Part shown: positions 26,767-37,240 of the stretch, piece after piece | Layout: the number at the start of each line of letters is the position of its first letter | How positions within the stretch are numbered: the first letter of the stretch is position 1 | NCBI RefSeq assembly: GCF_017114825.1 | Contig: NZ_JADEVO010000011.1 | Span: 62,001-126,000, forward strand | Origin: Pseudomonas gregormendelii | Lineage (GTDB): Bacteria; Pseudomonadota; Gammaproteobacteria; Pseudomonadales; Pseudomonadaceae | Direction: 5' to 3' | DNA: 64,000 nt | Notes under the pieces: model-generated | The model's input: only the letters and a program-made list of their open reading frames with translations | Database searches by the model: none | Told to the model about the DNA's origin: nothing | Translations under genes and position numbers: made by a program

Positions 26767-27656
26767 TTGTTCAGAACTTCCATAAGCATTCGGGATACGC
26801 CACTTTGCCAATCCGGCAAGTGCAAAGAAAAATTGTCACGCAGCTTCCGAGTATTCAGTCTCGAATTCAAAGGACGGCGTGCAGGCGTTGGGTACGCGGT
26901 AGTATCTATGGGATCTACAGCTTTGACAGCCAGCTGTTGGGCGTTGGCCTTGGCGAATTCGATCACGTAAGTTGCGTAGCCATGCCATGAAACCTCACCG
27001 CTTGCTGCCAAGTGGTATAGACCTGACAGTTCTGGGCGCAGCACAACTTGCTGGATCGCTAACGCCGTCACATCTGCAATCAGATCGGCGCCCGTGGGCG
27101 CCCCTATCTGGTCAGCGATGACATTTAATGTTTCGCGATCTTTAGCCAGTCGAAGCATGGTCTTGGCAAAGTTGCTTCCACGAGCGCCGTATACCCAACT
27201 GGTGCGGAATATCAGATGCTTGCATCCGGATTCAATGACCGCTTGCTCTCCCGCCAACTTGCTGGAGCCGTAATGATTTACGGGGGCGACGGCATCAGTT
27301 TCCTGCCAAGGCGTAGAGCCCTGCCCGTTGAAGACGTAATCGGTGGAGTAGTGAATCAGCCAGGCACTCATGGCTGCAGCTTCTTCTGCCATGACCTTAG
27401 TTGCCAGACCGTTAACCGTGTCTGCCAATTCCGTTTCCGACTCTGCCTTGTCCACGGCGGTGTACGCGGCGGCGTTGACGATGATGTCAGGCTTGACCTG
27501 ACGAATCGTCGCGCGCAATGCGTCGAGATCAGACAGGTCGCCCGACAAGCCATCATGTGTTTGACGATCCAGTGCGATCAGCTCACCCAGTGGAGCGAGG
27601 GAACGTTGGAGCTCCCATCCGACTTGACCGTTTTTGCCCAACAGGAGGATTTTCAT
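26763..27656 (-). CDS. rmlD: dTDP-4-dehydrorhamnose reductase RmlD
   Basis: This 297-residue SDR carries out the final step, reducing dTDP-4-keto-L-rhamnose to dTDP-L-rhamnose. It has [17 protein letters not shown] at the start, [22 protein letters not shown] and the catalytic [12 protein letters not shown] 27656 is used, with AGGAGG 8 nt upstream, rather than a Met 13 codons earlier inside rmlB. It overlaps rmlB and rmlA by 4 bp each, so rmlBDA is one tightly coupled unit. Confidence 0.96.
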   Translation of the reverse strand: MKILLLGKNGQVGWELQRSLAPLGELIALDRQTHDGLSGDLSDLDALRATIRQVKPDIIVNAAAYTAVDKAESETELADTVNGLATKVMAEEAAAMSAWLIHYSTDYVFNGQGSTPWQETDAVAPVNHYGSSKLAGEQAVIESGCKHLIFRTSWVYGARGSNFAKTMLRLAKDRETLNVIADQIGAPTGADLIADVTALAIQQVVLRPELSGLYHLAASGEVSWHGYATYVIEFAKANAQQLAVKAVDPIDTTAYPTPARRPLNSRLNTRKLRDNFSLHLPDWQSGVSRMLMEVLNK

Positions 27657-28738
27657 GCTTTGCCCGAGCGATCCGAGTAGTTCTGGTCGATCCACTGCTG
27701 GTAGCTTCCGCTTTTAACGTGCTCTACCCACTCCGTATTACCCAGGTACCATTCAACCGTCTTGCGAATGCCGGTTTCGAAGGTCTCTTCCGGCGTCCAG
27801 CCCAGCTCCCGCTGTATTTTGCTGGCATCGATAGCGTAGCGCTGGTCATGCCCAGGACGGTCCTGAACGTAGGTGATCAGGCTGGCATGCGGACGATGTG
27901 CGGAGTCTGGACGCAGTTCATCGAGCAATGCGCACAAGGTGTGCACCACTTCGATGTTTTGCTTTTCGTTATGTCCGCCGATGTTGTACGTCTCGCCAAT
28001 TACGCCTTCAGTGACGACTTTATAAAGTGCACGGGCATGATCCTCGACGTAAAGCCAGTCACGTACCTGATTACCTTTACCGTAAACAGGGAGAGGCTTT
28101 CCGTCCAGCGCATTGAGGATGATCAGCGGGATCAATTTCTCAGGGAAGTGGCACGGGCCGTAGTTGTTCGAGCAATTGGTCACCAGTGTTGGCAGACCGT
28201 ACGTGCGCGCCCAAGCACGTACCAGGTGATCGGAACTGGCCTTGCTGGCGGAGTACGGCGAGCTTGGCTGGTAGGGTGTCGTTTCGGTGAAAAGATCTTC
28301 GGGACCTTCCAGGTCTCCATATACTTCATCAGTTGAAATATGATGAAAACGGAAACTGGCTTTACGCGTATCGTCTAACGCCAGCCAGTAATGCCGTGCG
28401 GCTTCCAGCAAGGTGTATGTGCCGATGATATTGGTCTGGATGAATTCAGACGGGCCGGAGATTGAACGATCGACATGAGACTCTGCGGCCAGGTGCATGA
28501 TCGCGTCCGGCTGGTGTTCGCGCAAAACCCTATCGACCTGGTCACGGTCACAAATATCAACGCGCTCGAATACATACCGGGAGTCTTGGCTGACCCCTGC
28601 CAAAGACTCAAGGTTACCGGCGTAAGTGAGCTTATCGACGTTCACGACTGAGTCGGAAGTGTTGGAGATGATGTGACGGATCACCGCCGAACCAATGAAT
28701 CCGGCGCCGCCGGTTACTAGAATTTTCACGCGAAACAT
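27653..28738 (-). CDS. rmlB: dTDP-glucose 4,6-dehydratase RmlB
   Basis: This 361-residue extended SDR converts dTDP-glucose to dTDP-4-keto-6-deoxyglucose. The NAD motif [27 protein letters not shown], the STDEVYGDL catalytic Asp-Glu pair and [12 protein letters not shown] are all present. The longest start is ATG 28738, whose AAGGG lies only a base or two away; a GTG at 28729 with better spacing and the usual start KILVTGG is equally possible. It is the first gene of the rmlBDA unit. Confidence 0.96.
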   Translation of the reverse strand: MFRVKILVTGGAGFIGSAVIRHIISNTSDSVVNVDKLTYAGNLESLAGVSQDSRYVFERVDICDRDQVDRVLREHQPDAIMHLAAESHVDRSISGPSEFIQTNIIGTYTLLEAARHYWLALDDTRKASFRFHHISTDEVYGDLEGPEDLFTETTPYQPSSPYSASKASSDHLVRAWARTYGLPTLVTNCSNNYGPCHFPEKLIPLIILNALDGKPLPVYGKGNQVRDWLYVEDHARALYKVVTEGVIGETYNIGGHNEKQNIEVVHTLCALLDELRPDSAHRPHASLITYVQDRPGHDQRYAIDASKIQRELGWTPEETFETGIRKTVEWYLGNTEWVEHVKSGSYQQWIDQNYSDRSGKA

Positions 28739-28956
28739 ACCCTTGAGTTACTGACAGGGCCGCCAACCGAGCACTGTCTAATCCATTAATGCAAAAGCCG
28801 GCAATGACCCGAGGCTACTTGCAGAGTCAGTCTGCCCGACCTCGGAACCAGCCGCTTTCGGACAAGCGAAGCATTTTACAGCTTAATGACTATTTTACTA
28901 ATGGATGTAGACAAGCAGCGGCTAAAGGAAAACACATTTTTCGATACGGGCCGTGC

Positions 28957-29193
28957 TCAACCGGGATAATTGGACCGTAAGGATTTACGCTTGATGAACC
29001 AACCGAGCAAAGGTCCGATCAACATTCCCATCAGAAGGGCGAAAAGCATCGCCAGTGATACAGGTAGCTGTGGCCCTGACCAACCAAGGAACAAGAGAGA
29101 AACCGACTGCTGATTCTCGAGCACGAATGCGAGAGTCGCCAGAACCAGCAACAGAACAAATACGGCCAGCACCACGCGCTTCAAGTTACGCAT
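28957..29193 (-). CDS. LapA-domain (DUF1049) membrane protein
   Basis: This 78-residue inner-membrane protein has two hydrophobic helices, VVLAVFVLLLVLATLAFVL and a second near residues 45-68, joined by a short periplasmic ENQQSVSLLFLG, then a basic tail. This is the LapA (lipopolysaccharide assembly A) domain; LapA with LapB controls LPS synthesis in E. coli. Here the LapB part is absent. GAGGAG before ATG 29193 decides the start. It follows ihfB by 27 bp on the same strand, as in other pseudomonads. Confidence 0.85.
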   Translation of the reverse strand: MRNLKRVVLAVFVLLLVLATLAFVLENQQSVSLLFLGWSGPQLPVSLAMLFALLMGMLIGPLLGWFIKRKSLRSNYPG

Positions 29194-29220
29194 CAGCAAC
29201 TCCTCGAAAATCAAAGGCTG

Positions 29221-29517
29221 TCAAACCCCCTCCTCCTCATCCTCATTAACCCGATCCCGCAGCTCCTTCCCCGGCTTGAAATGCGGAACGAACTTGCCAT
29301 CCAGGCTAACCGACTGCCCGGTCTTGGGATTGCGCCCTACCCGCGGTGCGCGGTAGTGCAATGAGAAGCTGCCAAAACCTCGGATCTCGATTCGATCCCC
29401 GGTGGCCAGGCATTGGGACATTTGTTCAAGCATGGTCTTGATGGCCAGCTCCACATCCTTGGATGAGAGCAGCCCTTGATGGGTGACAATTCGTTCGATC
29501 AACTCCGACTTCGTCAT
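29221..29517 (-). CDS. ihfB: Integration host factor beta subunit
   Basis: This 98-residue DNA-bending protein has the HU/IHF fold: [21 protein letters not shown], the DNA arm [25 protein letters not shown] with its tip Pro, and the [21 protein letters not shown] end. It pairs with IhfA to bend DNA at promoters, including sigma-54 ones. It marks one border of the O-antigen locus in pseudomonads (himD/ihfB to wbpM). In the usual order it lies directly after rpsA; here a lipoprotein gene and repeats separate them. Confidence 0.97.
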   Translation of the reverse strand: MTKSELIERIVTHQGLLSSKDVELAIKTMLEQMSQCLATGDRIEIRGFGSFSLHYRAPRVGRNPKTGQSVSLDGKFVPHFKPGKELRDRVNEDEEEGV

Positions 29518-29668
29518 ATTTTTCCCTTCTTTTTCAAGCAGCTAGATCAGCGCTTCAAAGGTTTTAGCACGCTCGGAGCCATTTGAACAGTCCAAGATTT
29601 GACATATCGTTACCGGCTTTGAGTCGCCCTATTTGCGGGCGTCTCAAGCTGGCGGGCCGCTTGTTCAG

Positions 29669-29947
29669 TCACCTGCAAATCACCACCATGGTGCGTGTCA
29701 GGTAGCCTGCGGGATTAAAACCGAATGGGTATTCATCCTCGTCCTTGGCGTCATCCGACCTTGCAATAACCTTGTAGCCTGCCGCTTTGCACTCCTTGTC
29801 GGCGCGCTTGCGGCATTTCTCCCAACCCGAGCCCAGGCCGGAGCAATCGATCTCTATCCCGCTGACACCACGCACCGCATGGGTCTTGGCGCTGGTGGTG
29901 CAGCCTGCCAGTGCCAGTACTGCTATGGCGACCATGAGCTTGTTCAT
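29669..29947 (-). CDS. Small lipoprotein, unknown role
   Basis: This 92-residue protein has a lipoprotein signal: MNKLMVAIAVLALAGCTTSA with the lipobox LAGC and Cys16 as the lipid site. The mature part, IEIDCSGLGSGWEKCRKRADKECKAAGYKVIAR, has several Cys that could form disulfides; the end is TMVVICR. I do not recognise a family with certainty; small conserved pseudomonad lipoproteins of this form are annotated only as hypothetical. It lies between rpsA and ihfB and probably has its own promoter in the gap before it. Confidence 0.75.
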   Translation of the reverse strand: MNKLMVAIAVLALAGCTTSAKTHAVRGVSGIEIDCSGLGSGWEKCRKRADKECKAAGYKVIARSDDAKDEDEYPFGFNPAGYLTRTMVVICR

Positions 29948-30092
29948 GCACTTCCTTATTAGTCAGGCACCCTACCGGAGGGTGCTTGCGCCCTATGCTC
30001 TAGAGTAGCTGCAAATAAGCGATTGATCCTGTTAAAGAAAGGGACAGTTTGGTGGGGGTGTTGGTTCAGCGGATGATGCGCGTGGGGCCGAT

Positions 30093-30147
30093 AAAGATCA
30101 AAAGATCAAAAGATCAAAAGATCAAAAGATCAAAAGATCAAAAGATC
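30093..30147 (+). repeat. Octamer tandem array (GATCAAAA)
   Basis: Seven GATC tetramers occur at exactly 8-bp spacing, at 30096, 30104, 30112, 30120, 30128, 30136 and 30144, giving six full GATCAAAA units plus a partial one. The last one runs into a family-B REP copy (GATCGCAGCCTTCGGCAGCTCC, 30144-30165). Confidence 0.95.
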
Positions 30148-30168
30148 GCAGCCTTCGGCAGCTCCTAC

Positions 30169-30219
30169 GGGGGGGGATTGGGGATATTCGGGATTTGGAG
30201 GGGAATTGGGGAATGGGGG
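30169..30219 (+). other. G-run tract with G-quadruplex potential
   Basis: Six runs of three or more G occur in about 50 bp: 30169-30176 (8), 30180-30183 (4), 30190-30192 (3), 30200-30203 (4), 30208-30211 (4) and 30215-30219 (5). Loops are short enough for a quadruplex. It lies between the REP copy and the rpsA terminator. Confidence 0.7.
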
Positions 30220-30237
30220 TTTGCTGAATCGCAGGCG

Positions 30238-30268
30238 TAAAAAAGGGCGACCGAAGTCGCCCTTTTTC
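30238..30268 (-). terminator. Terminator of rpsA
   Basis: On the minus strand AGGGCGACTTCGGTCGCCCT forms a stem with the stable TTCG loop, followed by TTTTTTACG, 20 bp after the rpsA stop. Confidence 0.92.
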
Positions 30269-30284
30269 TATGGTCTGACAGAAC

Positions 30285-31979
30285 TTAGTTCTGTTTTTCC
30301 ATTTGTGCACGCAACAGGTCGCCCAGAGTGGTAGGACCAGGAGCAGCGGTATCCGAAGCTGGCTTGTCGCGCAGGCTTTGGATTGCTTCTTTCTCTTCTT
30401 CAACGTCTTTCGACTTGATGGAGAGCTGGATTACACGGCTCTTGCGGTCAACGCTGATGATCTTGGCTTCTACTTCTTCGCCTTCTTTCAGAACGTTGCG
30501 CGCGTCTTCAACGCGGTCACGGCTGATTTCGGAGGCTTTCAGAGTCGCTTCGATATCGTCGGCCAGAGTGATGATGGCGCCTTTAGCGTCAACTTCCTTC
30601 ACGATGCCTTTAACGATTGCGCCTTTGTCGTTCTCTTGAACGTACTCGGAGAACGGATCGCTTTCCAGTTGCTTGATGCCCAGGGAGATGCGCTCGCGCT
30701 CTGGGTCAACCGACAGGATAACGGTGTCCAGCTCGTCGCCCTTCTTGAAGCGGCGAACGGCTTCTTCGCCCACTTCGTTCCAGGAGATGTCGGACAGGTG
30801 AACCAGACCGTCGATGCCGCCGTCCAGACCAATGAAGATACCGAAATCGGTGATCGACTTGATGGTGCCGGAGATTTTATCGCCCTTGTTGAACTGGCCA
30901 GAGAAATCTTCCCATGGGTTAGATTTGCACTGCTTGATGCCGAGGGAGATGCGACGACGCTCTTCGTCGATGTCCAGAACCATAACTTCCACTTCGTCGC
31001 CGACTTGTACGACTTTCGAAGGGTGGATGTTCTTGTTGGTCCAGTCCATTTCGGAAACGTGTACCAGGCCTTCAACGCCTTCTTCCAGCTCAGCGAAGCA
31101 GCCGTAGTCGGTCAGGTTGGTTACACGAGCGGTAACGCGAGTGCTTTCTGGGTAACGGGCTTTGATAGCAACCCATGGATCTTCGCCCAGCTGCTTCAGG
31201 CCCAGGGAAACACGATTGCGTTCGCGATCGTACTTCAGAACCTTGACATCGATCTCGTCGCCAACGTTGACGATTTCCGATGGATGCTTGATGCGTTTCC
31301 AAGCCATGTCGGTAATGTGCAGCAGGCCATCGACGCCACCCAGATCGACGAATGCGCCGTAATCGGTGAGGTTCTTGACGATACCTTTGACTTGTTGGCC
31401 TTCCTGCAGGGATTCCAGCAGAGCTTCACGCTCAGCGGAGTTCTCGGCTTCGAGGACGCTACGACGGGAAACGACAACGTTGTTGCGTTTCTGGTCAAGC
31501 TTGATGACCTTGAATTCCAGCTCTTTGCCTTCCAGGTGCGTGGTATCGCGCACAGGACGGACGTCAACCAGGGAACCTGGCAGGAACGCACGGATGCCGT
31601 TAACGTCGACAGTGAAGCCGCCTTTAACCTTACCGTTGATAACGCCCTTGACCACTTCCTCAGCTGCGAAGGCTGCTTCCAGAACGATCCAGCACTCAGC
31701 GCGCTTGGCTTTTTCACGGGACAGCTTGGTTTCACCGAAACCGTCTTCTACCGAATCCAGAGCAACGTGAACTTCGTCACCGACATTGATAGTCAGATCG
31801 CCAGCGTCGTTGTAGAACTGCTCAAGCGGGATGAGTGCTTCAGACTTCAGGCCAGCGTGAACGGTTACCCAGCGAGCTTGGTAATCGATATCAACGATAA
31901 CACCGGTGATGATGGAGCCTGCCTGAAGGTTCAGGGTTTTTAGGCTTTCTTCAAAGAGTTCCGCAAAGCTTTCGCTCAT
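30285..31979 (-). CDS. rpsA: 30S ribosomal protein S1
   Basis: This 564-residue protein binds mRNA on the small ribosomal subunit. Six S1 repeats are visible, the later ones with the pattern GxVxxITDxGxFV: for example [40 protein letters not shown] and [22 protein letters not shown] 31979 has AGGA 7 nt upstream and gives the standard start [13 protein letters not shown]. It is the last gene of the serC-pheA-hisC-tyrA/aroA-cmk-rpsA series and may also have its own promoter in the 119-bp gap after cmk. Confidence 0.98.
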   Translation of the reverse strand: MSESFAELFEESLKTLNLQAGSIITGVIVDIDYQARWVTVHAGLKSEALIPLEQFYNDAGDLTINVGDEVHVALDSVEDGFGETKLSREKAKRAECWIVLEAAFAAEEVVKGVINGKVKGGFTVDVNGIRAFLPGSLVDVRPVRDTTHLEGKELEFKVIKLDQKRNNVVVSRRSVLEAENSAEREALLESLQEGQQVKGIVKNLTDYGAFVDLGGVDGLLHITDMAWKRIKHPSEIVNVGDEIDVKVLKYDRERNRVSLGLKQLGEDPWVAIKARYPESTRVTARVTNLTDYGCFAELEEGVEGLVHVSEMDWTNKNIHPSKVVQVGDEVEVMVLDIDEERRRISLGIKQCKSNPWEDFSGQFNKGDKISGTIKSITDFGIFIGLDGGIDGLVHLSDISWNEVGEEAVRRFKKGDELDTVILSVDPERERISLGIKQLESDPFSEYVQENDKGAIVKGIVKEVDAKGAIITLADDIEATLKASEISRDRVEDARNVLKEGEEVEAKIISVDRKSRVIQLSIKSKDVEEEKEAIQSLRDKPASDTAAPGPTTLGDLLRAQMEKQN

Positions 31980-32098
31980 TTTAATTCCTGAGTATAAGGG
32001 CGAAGAATACGCCCATCTCCACATCCCAGACGACGTGGGTTACGTTCATTTAAAGAAGCACTGCAGGACTATGACTGGTCCCCTGTTGCGCTTCTTGG

Positions 32099-32788
32099 TC
32101 ACCCGGCGATATCGCGAATGGCGATCTCGCTCATGATGCGTTGCAGCACCTGGTCGATGGATAATTCCGTGGAATCCAGCTGTATGGCGTCAGCCGCCGG
32201 CTTGAGCGGGGCTACCGCTCGCTGGGTGTCACGCTCGTCGCGGACACGTATCTCATCTAGCAGACTCGACAGACTAACACCATCGACTTTGCCCTTCAAC
32301 TGCAAGTATCGACGGCGCGCACGTTCCTCGGCACTGGCGGTGAGGAAAATCTTCAATGGCGCGTCCGGAAAAACCACCGTACCCATGTCGCGGCCATCGG
32401 CTACCAGCCCCGGAGCTTCCTGAAAAGCCCGCTGGCGCTGCAGCAGAGCGTCGCGCACGGCCGGCAAGGCGGCCACTTGGGAAGCCCAGGCGCCGACCTG
32501 TTCGTTGCGCAAGTCATCGGTCACATCGTCGCCTTCGAGGATGATGCGCTGCGGATGACCTTCGGTTGCGCCGACGAACTGCACGTCCAGATGAGCGGCC
32601 AGCAGCTTCAGCGACTCTTCATTCGTCAGGTCGACACCGTGGTTGCGTGCGGCAAAAGCCAGCAGGCGGTAAAGCGCACCGGAATCCAGCAGGCACCAGC
32701 CCAGGCGCTTGGCCAGTATGCCGGCGATGGTGCCCTTGCCCGACCCGCTTGGGCCGTCGATGGTAATGACCGGTGGCTTGATGTTCAC
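32099..32788 (-). CDS. cmk: Cytidylate kinase
   Basis: This 229-residue kinase phosphorylates CMP and dCMP. The P-loop GPSGSGKGT, the [12 protein letters not shown] nucleotide-binding stretch, [13 protein letters not shown] and the lid region [12 protein letters not shown] are present. The start is GTG 32788, overlapping the aroA stop by 4 bp (GTGA), which indicates translational coupling in the supraoperon; the longer reading enters the aroA coding region. Confidence 0.96.
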   Translation of the reverse strand: MNIKPPVITIDGPSGSGKGTIAGILAKRLGWCLLDSGALYRLLAFAARNHGVDLTNEESLKLLAAHLDVQFVGATEGHPQRIILEGDDVTDDLRNEQVGAWASQVAALPAVRDALLQRQRAFQEAPGLVADGRDMGTVVFPDAPLKIFLTASAEERARRRYLQLKGKVDGVSLSSLLDEIRVRDERDTQRAVAPLKPAADAIQLDSTELSIDQVLQRIMSEIAIRDIAG

Positions 32789-35028
32789 GACTGAGCCTCT
32801 TGAGCAACGCGGATGCCGACCTGCGCGCACAGCGCGAGGAAGTTGGGGAACGAGGTCGCGACGTTCGCGCAATCATGGATGCGAATCGGCGCGGTGGCGC
32901 GCAGGGAGGCAACGCTGAAGGCCATGGCGATCCGGTGGTCGCCGTGACCGTGCACTTCGCCGCCGCCAATCAGGCCGCCGTCGATGATGATGCCGTCCGG
33001 GGTCGGTTCGCATTTCACACCCAGCGCCGACAGGCCGTCGGCCATGACCTGGATCCGGTCCGACTCCTTGACCCGCAGTTCTTCGGCGCCACGCAGGATG
33101 GTCCGACCTTCGGCGCAAGCAGCTGCGACGAACAATACCGGGAACTCGTCGATCGCCAGTGGAACCAGCGCTTCGGGAATCTCGATACCTTTGAGCTTAG
33201 CTGCACGAACGCGCAGGTCCGCCACCGGCTCGCCGCCCACTTCACGCTGGTTTTCCAGGGTGATGTCGGCGCCCATCAGGCGCAGGATGTCGATCACGCC
33301 GGTACGGGTCGGGTTGATGCCGACGTGCTCGAGCACCAGCTCAGAGCCCTCAGCGATCGACGCCGCCACCAGGAAGAACGCCGAGGACGAGATATCGCCC
33401 GGCACTTCAATGTGGGTAGCGGTCAGTTTGTGCCCGGACTCGACCGACGCGGTAGCGCCCTCGACGCTGACCGGGTAGCCGAAGCCACGCAGCATGCGCT
33501 CGGTATGGTCGCGAGTCGGTGCCGGCTCGGTGACGGTAGTCTTGCCTTCGGCGTACAGGCCAGCGAGCAGCAGGCAGGATTTAACCTGGGCACTGGCCAT
33601 TGGCATGGTGTAGGTCAGGCCTTTGAGCTTGTTGCCACCGCGAATGACCATCGGCGGACGACCTTCGGCCGCCGTCTCGATCACTGCGCCCATTTCGCGC
33701 AGCGGGTTGGCGACGCGGTTCATCGGGCGCTTGGACAGCGAGGCATCGCCGGTCAGGGTGCTGTCGAAGTCCTGCGCAGCCAGCAGGCCGGACAACAGGC
33801 GCATCGAAGTACCGGAGTTACCCAGGTAGATCGGGCCCGGTGCAGGCTTGAGGCCATGCAGGCCGACGCCATGGATGGTCACGCGCCCGTGGTGCGGACC
33901 TTCGATCACCACGCCCATGTCGCGGAAGGCTTGCAAGGTCGCCAGGGCATCTTCGCCCTCGAGGAAACCTTCCACTTCGGTGACGCCTTCGGCGAGGGAG
34001 CCAAGCATGATCGAACGGTGGGAAATCGATTTGTCGCCTGGTACTCGAATCCGCCCAGTCAGGCGGCCACCAGGTTGTGCCAGGAAAATCAGGTCGTTGG
34101 AGTTCATAGCGTCCACATAAGCCCGGCGGGCCAGGATTTTACTGAAATGTTCGCGGGCAACCCGGGCGCGAGTGAATACGCCCAACAATTGGTGCCCATC
34201 CCCTGCATCGACCGCGTCGCGCAAGGCGTCGAGGTCGCTGCGAAATGTATCGAGTGTGCGCAGGACAGCTTCGCGGTTGGCGAGGAAGATGTCGTGCCAC
34301 ATGACCGGGTCGCTGCCCGCGATTCTCGTGAAATCGCGGAAACCGCCGGCAGCGTAACGGAAGATCTCAAGATTTTCATTGCGCTTGGCCAATGAATCGA
34401 CCAAACCGAAGGCGAGCAGGTGCGGCAAATGGCTGGTAGCCGCCAGTACTTCGTCGTGACGCTCGACCTGCATATGCTCGACATCGGCACCCAGTTCGCG
34501 CCACAGGCGATCGACCACCGCCAAAGCGGCCGGATCCGTTTGCGCAAGCGGCGTCAGGATGACTTTATGGCGACGGAACAGCTCGGCATTGGAGGCTTCC
34601 ACCCCGCTCTGCTCGGAACCGGCGATCGGATGCCCCGGCACGAAGCGCGACGGCATGCCGCCGAACGCCTCGGTGGCCGCACGCACCACGTTGCCCTTGG
34701 CGCTGCCGACATCGGTCAGGATCGCCTGGCCCAGGTCCATGCCGGCCAACCGGGCGAGCATTTTCTCCATGGCCAGGATCGGCACGGCGAGCTGGATCAC
34801 GTCGGCACCCTGACAGGCCAGCGCCAGGTCTTCTTCGCAGCGATCCACCACACCCAGCTCAACCGCCAGTTTGCGCGACTGCGGATCAAGATCGACCCCC
34901 ACCACTTCGCGGCACAGGCCACTTTCGCGCAACCCCTTGGCAAAGGAACCACCGATCAAGCCCAGGCCGACCACCACCACGCGCCCGATCATAGGCGCCG
35001 CAGGTTGCAGTGCAGTGACATCAACCAC
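32785..35028 (-). CDS. Fused prephenate dehydrogenase / EPSP synthase (TyrA-AroA)
   Basis: This 747-residue two-domain enzyme serves tyrosine and the common aromatic pathway. Residues about 14-300 are TyrA, with the NAD motif [23 protein letters not shown] and [10 protein letters not shown]. Residues about 312-745 are AroA, with [28 protein letters not shown] and RVKESDRI, the phosphoenolpyruvate and shikimate-3-phosphate sites. This fusion is known in pseudomonads. The GTG at 35028 overlaps hisC by 8 bp with AAGG 9 nt upstream; an ATG at 34992 lacks a ribosome site. AroA active-site residues appear intact. Confidence 0.95.
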   Translation of the reverse strand: MVDVTALQPAAPMIGRVVVVGLGLIGGSFAKGLRESGLCREVVGVDLDPQSRKLAVELGVVDRCEEDLALACQGADVIQLAVPILAMEKMLARLAGMDLGQAILTDVGSAKGNVVRAATEAFGGMPSRFVPGHPIAGSEQSGVEASNAELFRRHKVILTPLAQTDPAALAVVDRLWRELGADVEHMQVERHDEVLAATSHLPHLLAFGLVDSLAKRNENLEIFRYAAGGFRDFTRIAGSDPVMWHDIFLANREAVLRTLDTFRSDLDALRDAVDAGDGHQLLGVFTRARVAREHFSKILARRAYVDAMNSNDLIFLAQPGGRLTGRIRVPGDKSISHRSIMLGSLAEGVTEVEGFLEGEDALATLQAFRDMGVVIEGPHHGRVTIHGVGLHGLKPAPGPIYLGNSGTSMRLLSGLLAAQDFDSTLTGDASLSKRPMNRVANPLREMGAVIETAAEGRPPMVIRGGNKLKGLTYTMPMASAQVKSCLLLAGLYAEGKTTVTEPAPTRDHTERMLRGFGYPVSVEGATASVESGHKLTATHIEVPGDISSSAFFLVAASIAEGSELVLEHVGINPTRTGVIDILRLMGADITLENQREVGGEPVADLRVRAAKLKGIEIPEALVPLAIDEFPVLFVAAACAEGRTILRGAEELRVKESDRIQVMADGLSALGVKCEPTPDGIIIDGGLIGGGEVHGHGDHRIAMAFSVASLRATAPIRIHDCANVATSFPNFLALCAQVGIRVAQEAQS

Positions 35029-36133
35029 GGGCCAGAACCTTGGTCAGCGCCTCGAGGAAGCGGCTGTTTTCGGCAGGCAAGCCGATGGTGATGCGCAGGT
35101 GGTTCGGCATGCCGTAGTTGGCCACCGGCCGCACGATCACCCCTTCACGCAGCAACCCCTGGAAGACCGGCGCCGCGACGCGACCCAGGTCCACGCAGAT
35201 GAAGTTGCCTTTGGACGGGATCCAGCTCAGCCCCAGCTCACGGAAACCCGCTTGCAGCTGCTGCATGCCGGCTTCGTTCAGGCGTCGGCTTTCAGCCAGG
35301 TAGTCGCTGTCCTGCAACGCCGCACAGGCCGCGGCGAGGGCGAGGCTGTTGACGTTGAATGGCTGGCGCACCCGATTCAGCACATCGGCCACTACGGCGG
35401 TAGACAACCCGTAGCCAACGCGCAGCGCCGCCAGGCCATAGGCCTTGGAGAAGGTACGCGACACCAGCAGGTTCGGGTAAGCCGCCAGGTAGTCGAGGCC
35501 GTCCGGCAGGTCGCTGCCTTCGGCGTATTCGATGTAGGCCTCGTCCAGCACGACCAGCACATGCTCCGGAACGTCCTGGAGGAATTCATCCAGGGCTTCG
35601 GCGCCGAACCAGGTGCCGGTCGGGTTGTTCGGGTTGGCGATGAAAATCACGCGGGTATTGGCATCGATCGCCGCCAGCATGGCCGTCAGGTCGTGCCCCC
35701 AGTCTTTCGCCGGGATCACTCGCGCCTCGGCGCCAACGGCCTGGGTCACGATCGGATAGACGGCAAACGCGTGCTCGCTCAATATCGCGTTCAGGCCCGG
35801 CGCCAGGTAAGCCCGCGCGACCAGTTCGAGGATGTCGTTGGAACCGTTGCCCAGGGTCACCTGATCAAGTTCGACGCGGCACTGTTGGGCCAGCAGGGTC
35901 TTGAGGGCAAAACCGTTGCCGTCCGGATAGCGGGTGAGCTCGGCCAGCGCTTCGCGGATGGCGGCCAGGACCTTGGGACTGGCGCCCAGCGGGTTTTCGT
36001 TGCTCGCCAGTTTGACGATGCTGGCCGGATCGATGTCCAGCTCGCGCGCCAGTTCGTCCACGGGCTTGCCCGGAACGTAAGGCGAAAGTTGTTGCACGCC
36101 CGGCTGTGCCAGAGCGAGGAAGTTACCACTCAT
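35021..36133 (-). CDS. hisC: Histidinol-phosphate/aromatic aminotransferase HisC
   Basis: This 370-residue PLP enzyme of fold type I has GNGSNDILELVARAY, NPNNPTGTW, DEAYIEYA and the PLP lysine K230 in SRTFSKAYGLAALRVGY. In the supraoperon between pheA and tyrA it is the broad HisC2-type transaminase that can work in both histidine and aromatic amino acid synthesis; a second hisC usually lies in the his operon. It starts at ATG 36133, 12 bp after pheA. Confidence 0.95.
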   Translation of the reverse strand: MSGNFLALAQPGVQQLSPYVPGKPVDELARELDIDPASIVKLASNENPLGASPKVLAAIREALAELTRYPDGNGFALKTLLAQQCRVELDQVTLGNGSNDILELVARAYLAPGLNAILSEHAFAVYPIVTQAVGAEARVIPAKDWGHDLTAMLAAIDANTRVIFIANPNNPTGTWFGAEALDEFLQDVPEHVLVVLDEAYIEYAEGSDLPDGLDYLAAYPNLLVSRTFSKAYGLAALRVGYGLSTAVVADVLNRVRQPFNVNSLALAAACAALQDSDYLAESRRLNEAGMQQLQAGFRELGLSWIPSKGNFICVDLGRVAAPVFQGLLREGVIVRPVANYGMPNHLRITIGLPAENSRFLEALTKVLARG

Positions 36134-36145
36134 GTGCTATCGCCC

Positions 36146-37240
36146 TTAGAGAACTGCTTTGGGGTAGGAGCCCAGCACTTTAAGCGCCACGGCCTCCTGG
36201 CTGATCTTTTTCAGTACACCCTTGATCAACGGATCACGGTGATGGCCGACGAAGTCGATAAAGAACACATAGGTCCATTTACCACTGCGCGAAGGACGCG
36301 TCTCGATTCGAGTCAGGTCGATGCCATTGTCGTGGAAAGGCACCAGCAGCTCGTGGAGCGCGCCCGGCTTGTTGCTCATGGAAACGATGATCGAGGTCTT
36401 GTCATCACCGGTCGGCGGCACTTCCTGGTTGCCGATCATCAGGAATCGCGTGGAGTTGTCCGGGCGATCCTCGATTTTCTCAGCAAGGCGGGTCAGACCG
36501 TACAGGCCTGCGGCCATGTCACCGGCAATCGCCGCCGAGTTCCACTCGCCCTTGACCCGCTTGGCCGCTTCGGCGTTGCTGGAAACCGCCACGCGCTCGA
36601 CGTTCGGGTAGTGCGCGTCCAGCCACTTGCGGCACTGGGCCAGGGACTGGGCATGGGAATAGATACGGCTGATGCTGTCGGTCTTGGTGTTTTCACCGAC
36701 CAGCAGATGGTGGTGGATGCGCAGCTCGACTTCGCCACAGATCACCATGTCGTGTTCCAGGAAGCTGTCGAGGGTGTGGTTGACCGCGCCTTCGGTGGAG
36801 TTTTCCACCGGCACCACGCCAAAATTCACCGCCCCCGCCGCCACTTCACGGAACACTTCATCGATCGCCGCCATCGGCTTGCTGATCACTGCATGGCCGA
36901 AGTGTTTCATGGCAGCTGCCTGGGTGAACGTGCCCTCAGGGCCGAGGTAGGCCACTTTCAGCGGCTGCTCGAGGGCCAGGCACGAGGACATGATTTCGCG
37001 AAACAACCGCGCCATCTCTTCGTTGCCCAGCGGCCCCTGGTTACGCTCCATCACGCGTTTGAGCACCTGGGCTTCACGCTCAGGACGATAGAACACCGGC
37101 ACTTCGCCTTCGGCCAGGGAGGCCATCTTTACTCGCGCAACTTCCTGGGCACACCGTGCACGCTCGCTGATCAGCTCCATGACCTTGGTGTCCAGGGCGT
37201 CAATGCGAACGCGCAGTGCCTTGAGTTCTTGCTCAGACAT
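36146..37240 (-). CDS. pheA: P-protein: chorismate mutase / prephenate dehydratase
   Basis: This 364-residue enzyme directs chorismate to phenylpyruvate. Residues 1-about 85 are an AroQ chorismate mutase (LRVRIDALDTKVMELISERA), about 92-270 the dehydratase with LGPEGTFTQAA and NFGVVPVENSTEGAV, and about 280-360 an ACT domain with GALHELLVPF and the IETRPSR phenylalanine-binding motif, so feedback inhibition is expected. Its ATG shares one base with the serC stop (TAATG). Confidence 0.97.
   Translation of the reverse strand: MSEQELKALRVRIDALDTKVMELISERARCAQEVARVKMASLAEGEVPVFYRPEREAQVLKRVMERNQGPLGNEEMARLFREIMSSCLALEQPLKVAYLGPEGTFTQAAAMKHFGHAVISKPMAAIDEVFREVAAGAVNFGVVPVENSTEGAVNHTLDSFLEHDMVICGEVELRIHHHLLVGENTKTDSISRIYSHAQSLAQCRKWLDAHYPNVERVAVSSNAEAAKRVKGEWNSAAIAGDMAAGLYGLTRLAEKIEDRPDNSTRFLMIGNQEVPPTGDDKTSIIVSMSNKPGALHELLVPFHDNGIDLTRIETRPSRSGKWTYVFFIDFVGHHRDPLIKGVLKKISQEAVALKVLGSYPKAVL

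Noticed and set aside
30093..30147. Octamer repeats as a CRISPR array
   Set aside because: The period is 8 bp with no spacers, so it is a simple tandem repeat.
30303..31943. 546-codon open frame opposite rpsA
   Set aside because: It mirrors the S1 repeats in antisense; no independent support.
32800..34395. 531-codon open frame opposite the tyrA-aroA fusion
   Set aside because: It is an antisense shadow of a gene with clear active-site motifs.
32785..35028. tyrA-aroA fusion as a novel gene fusion
   Set aside because: It is already known from pseudomonads and lies in the established serC-rpsA supraoperon.
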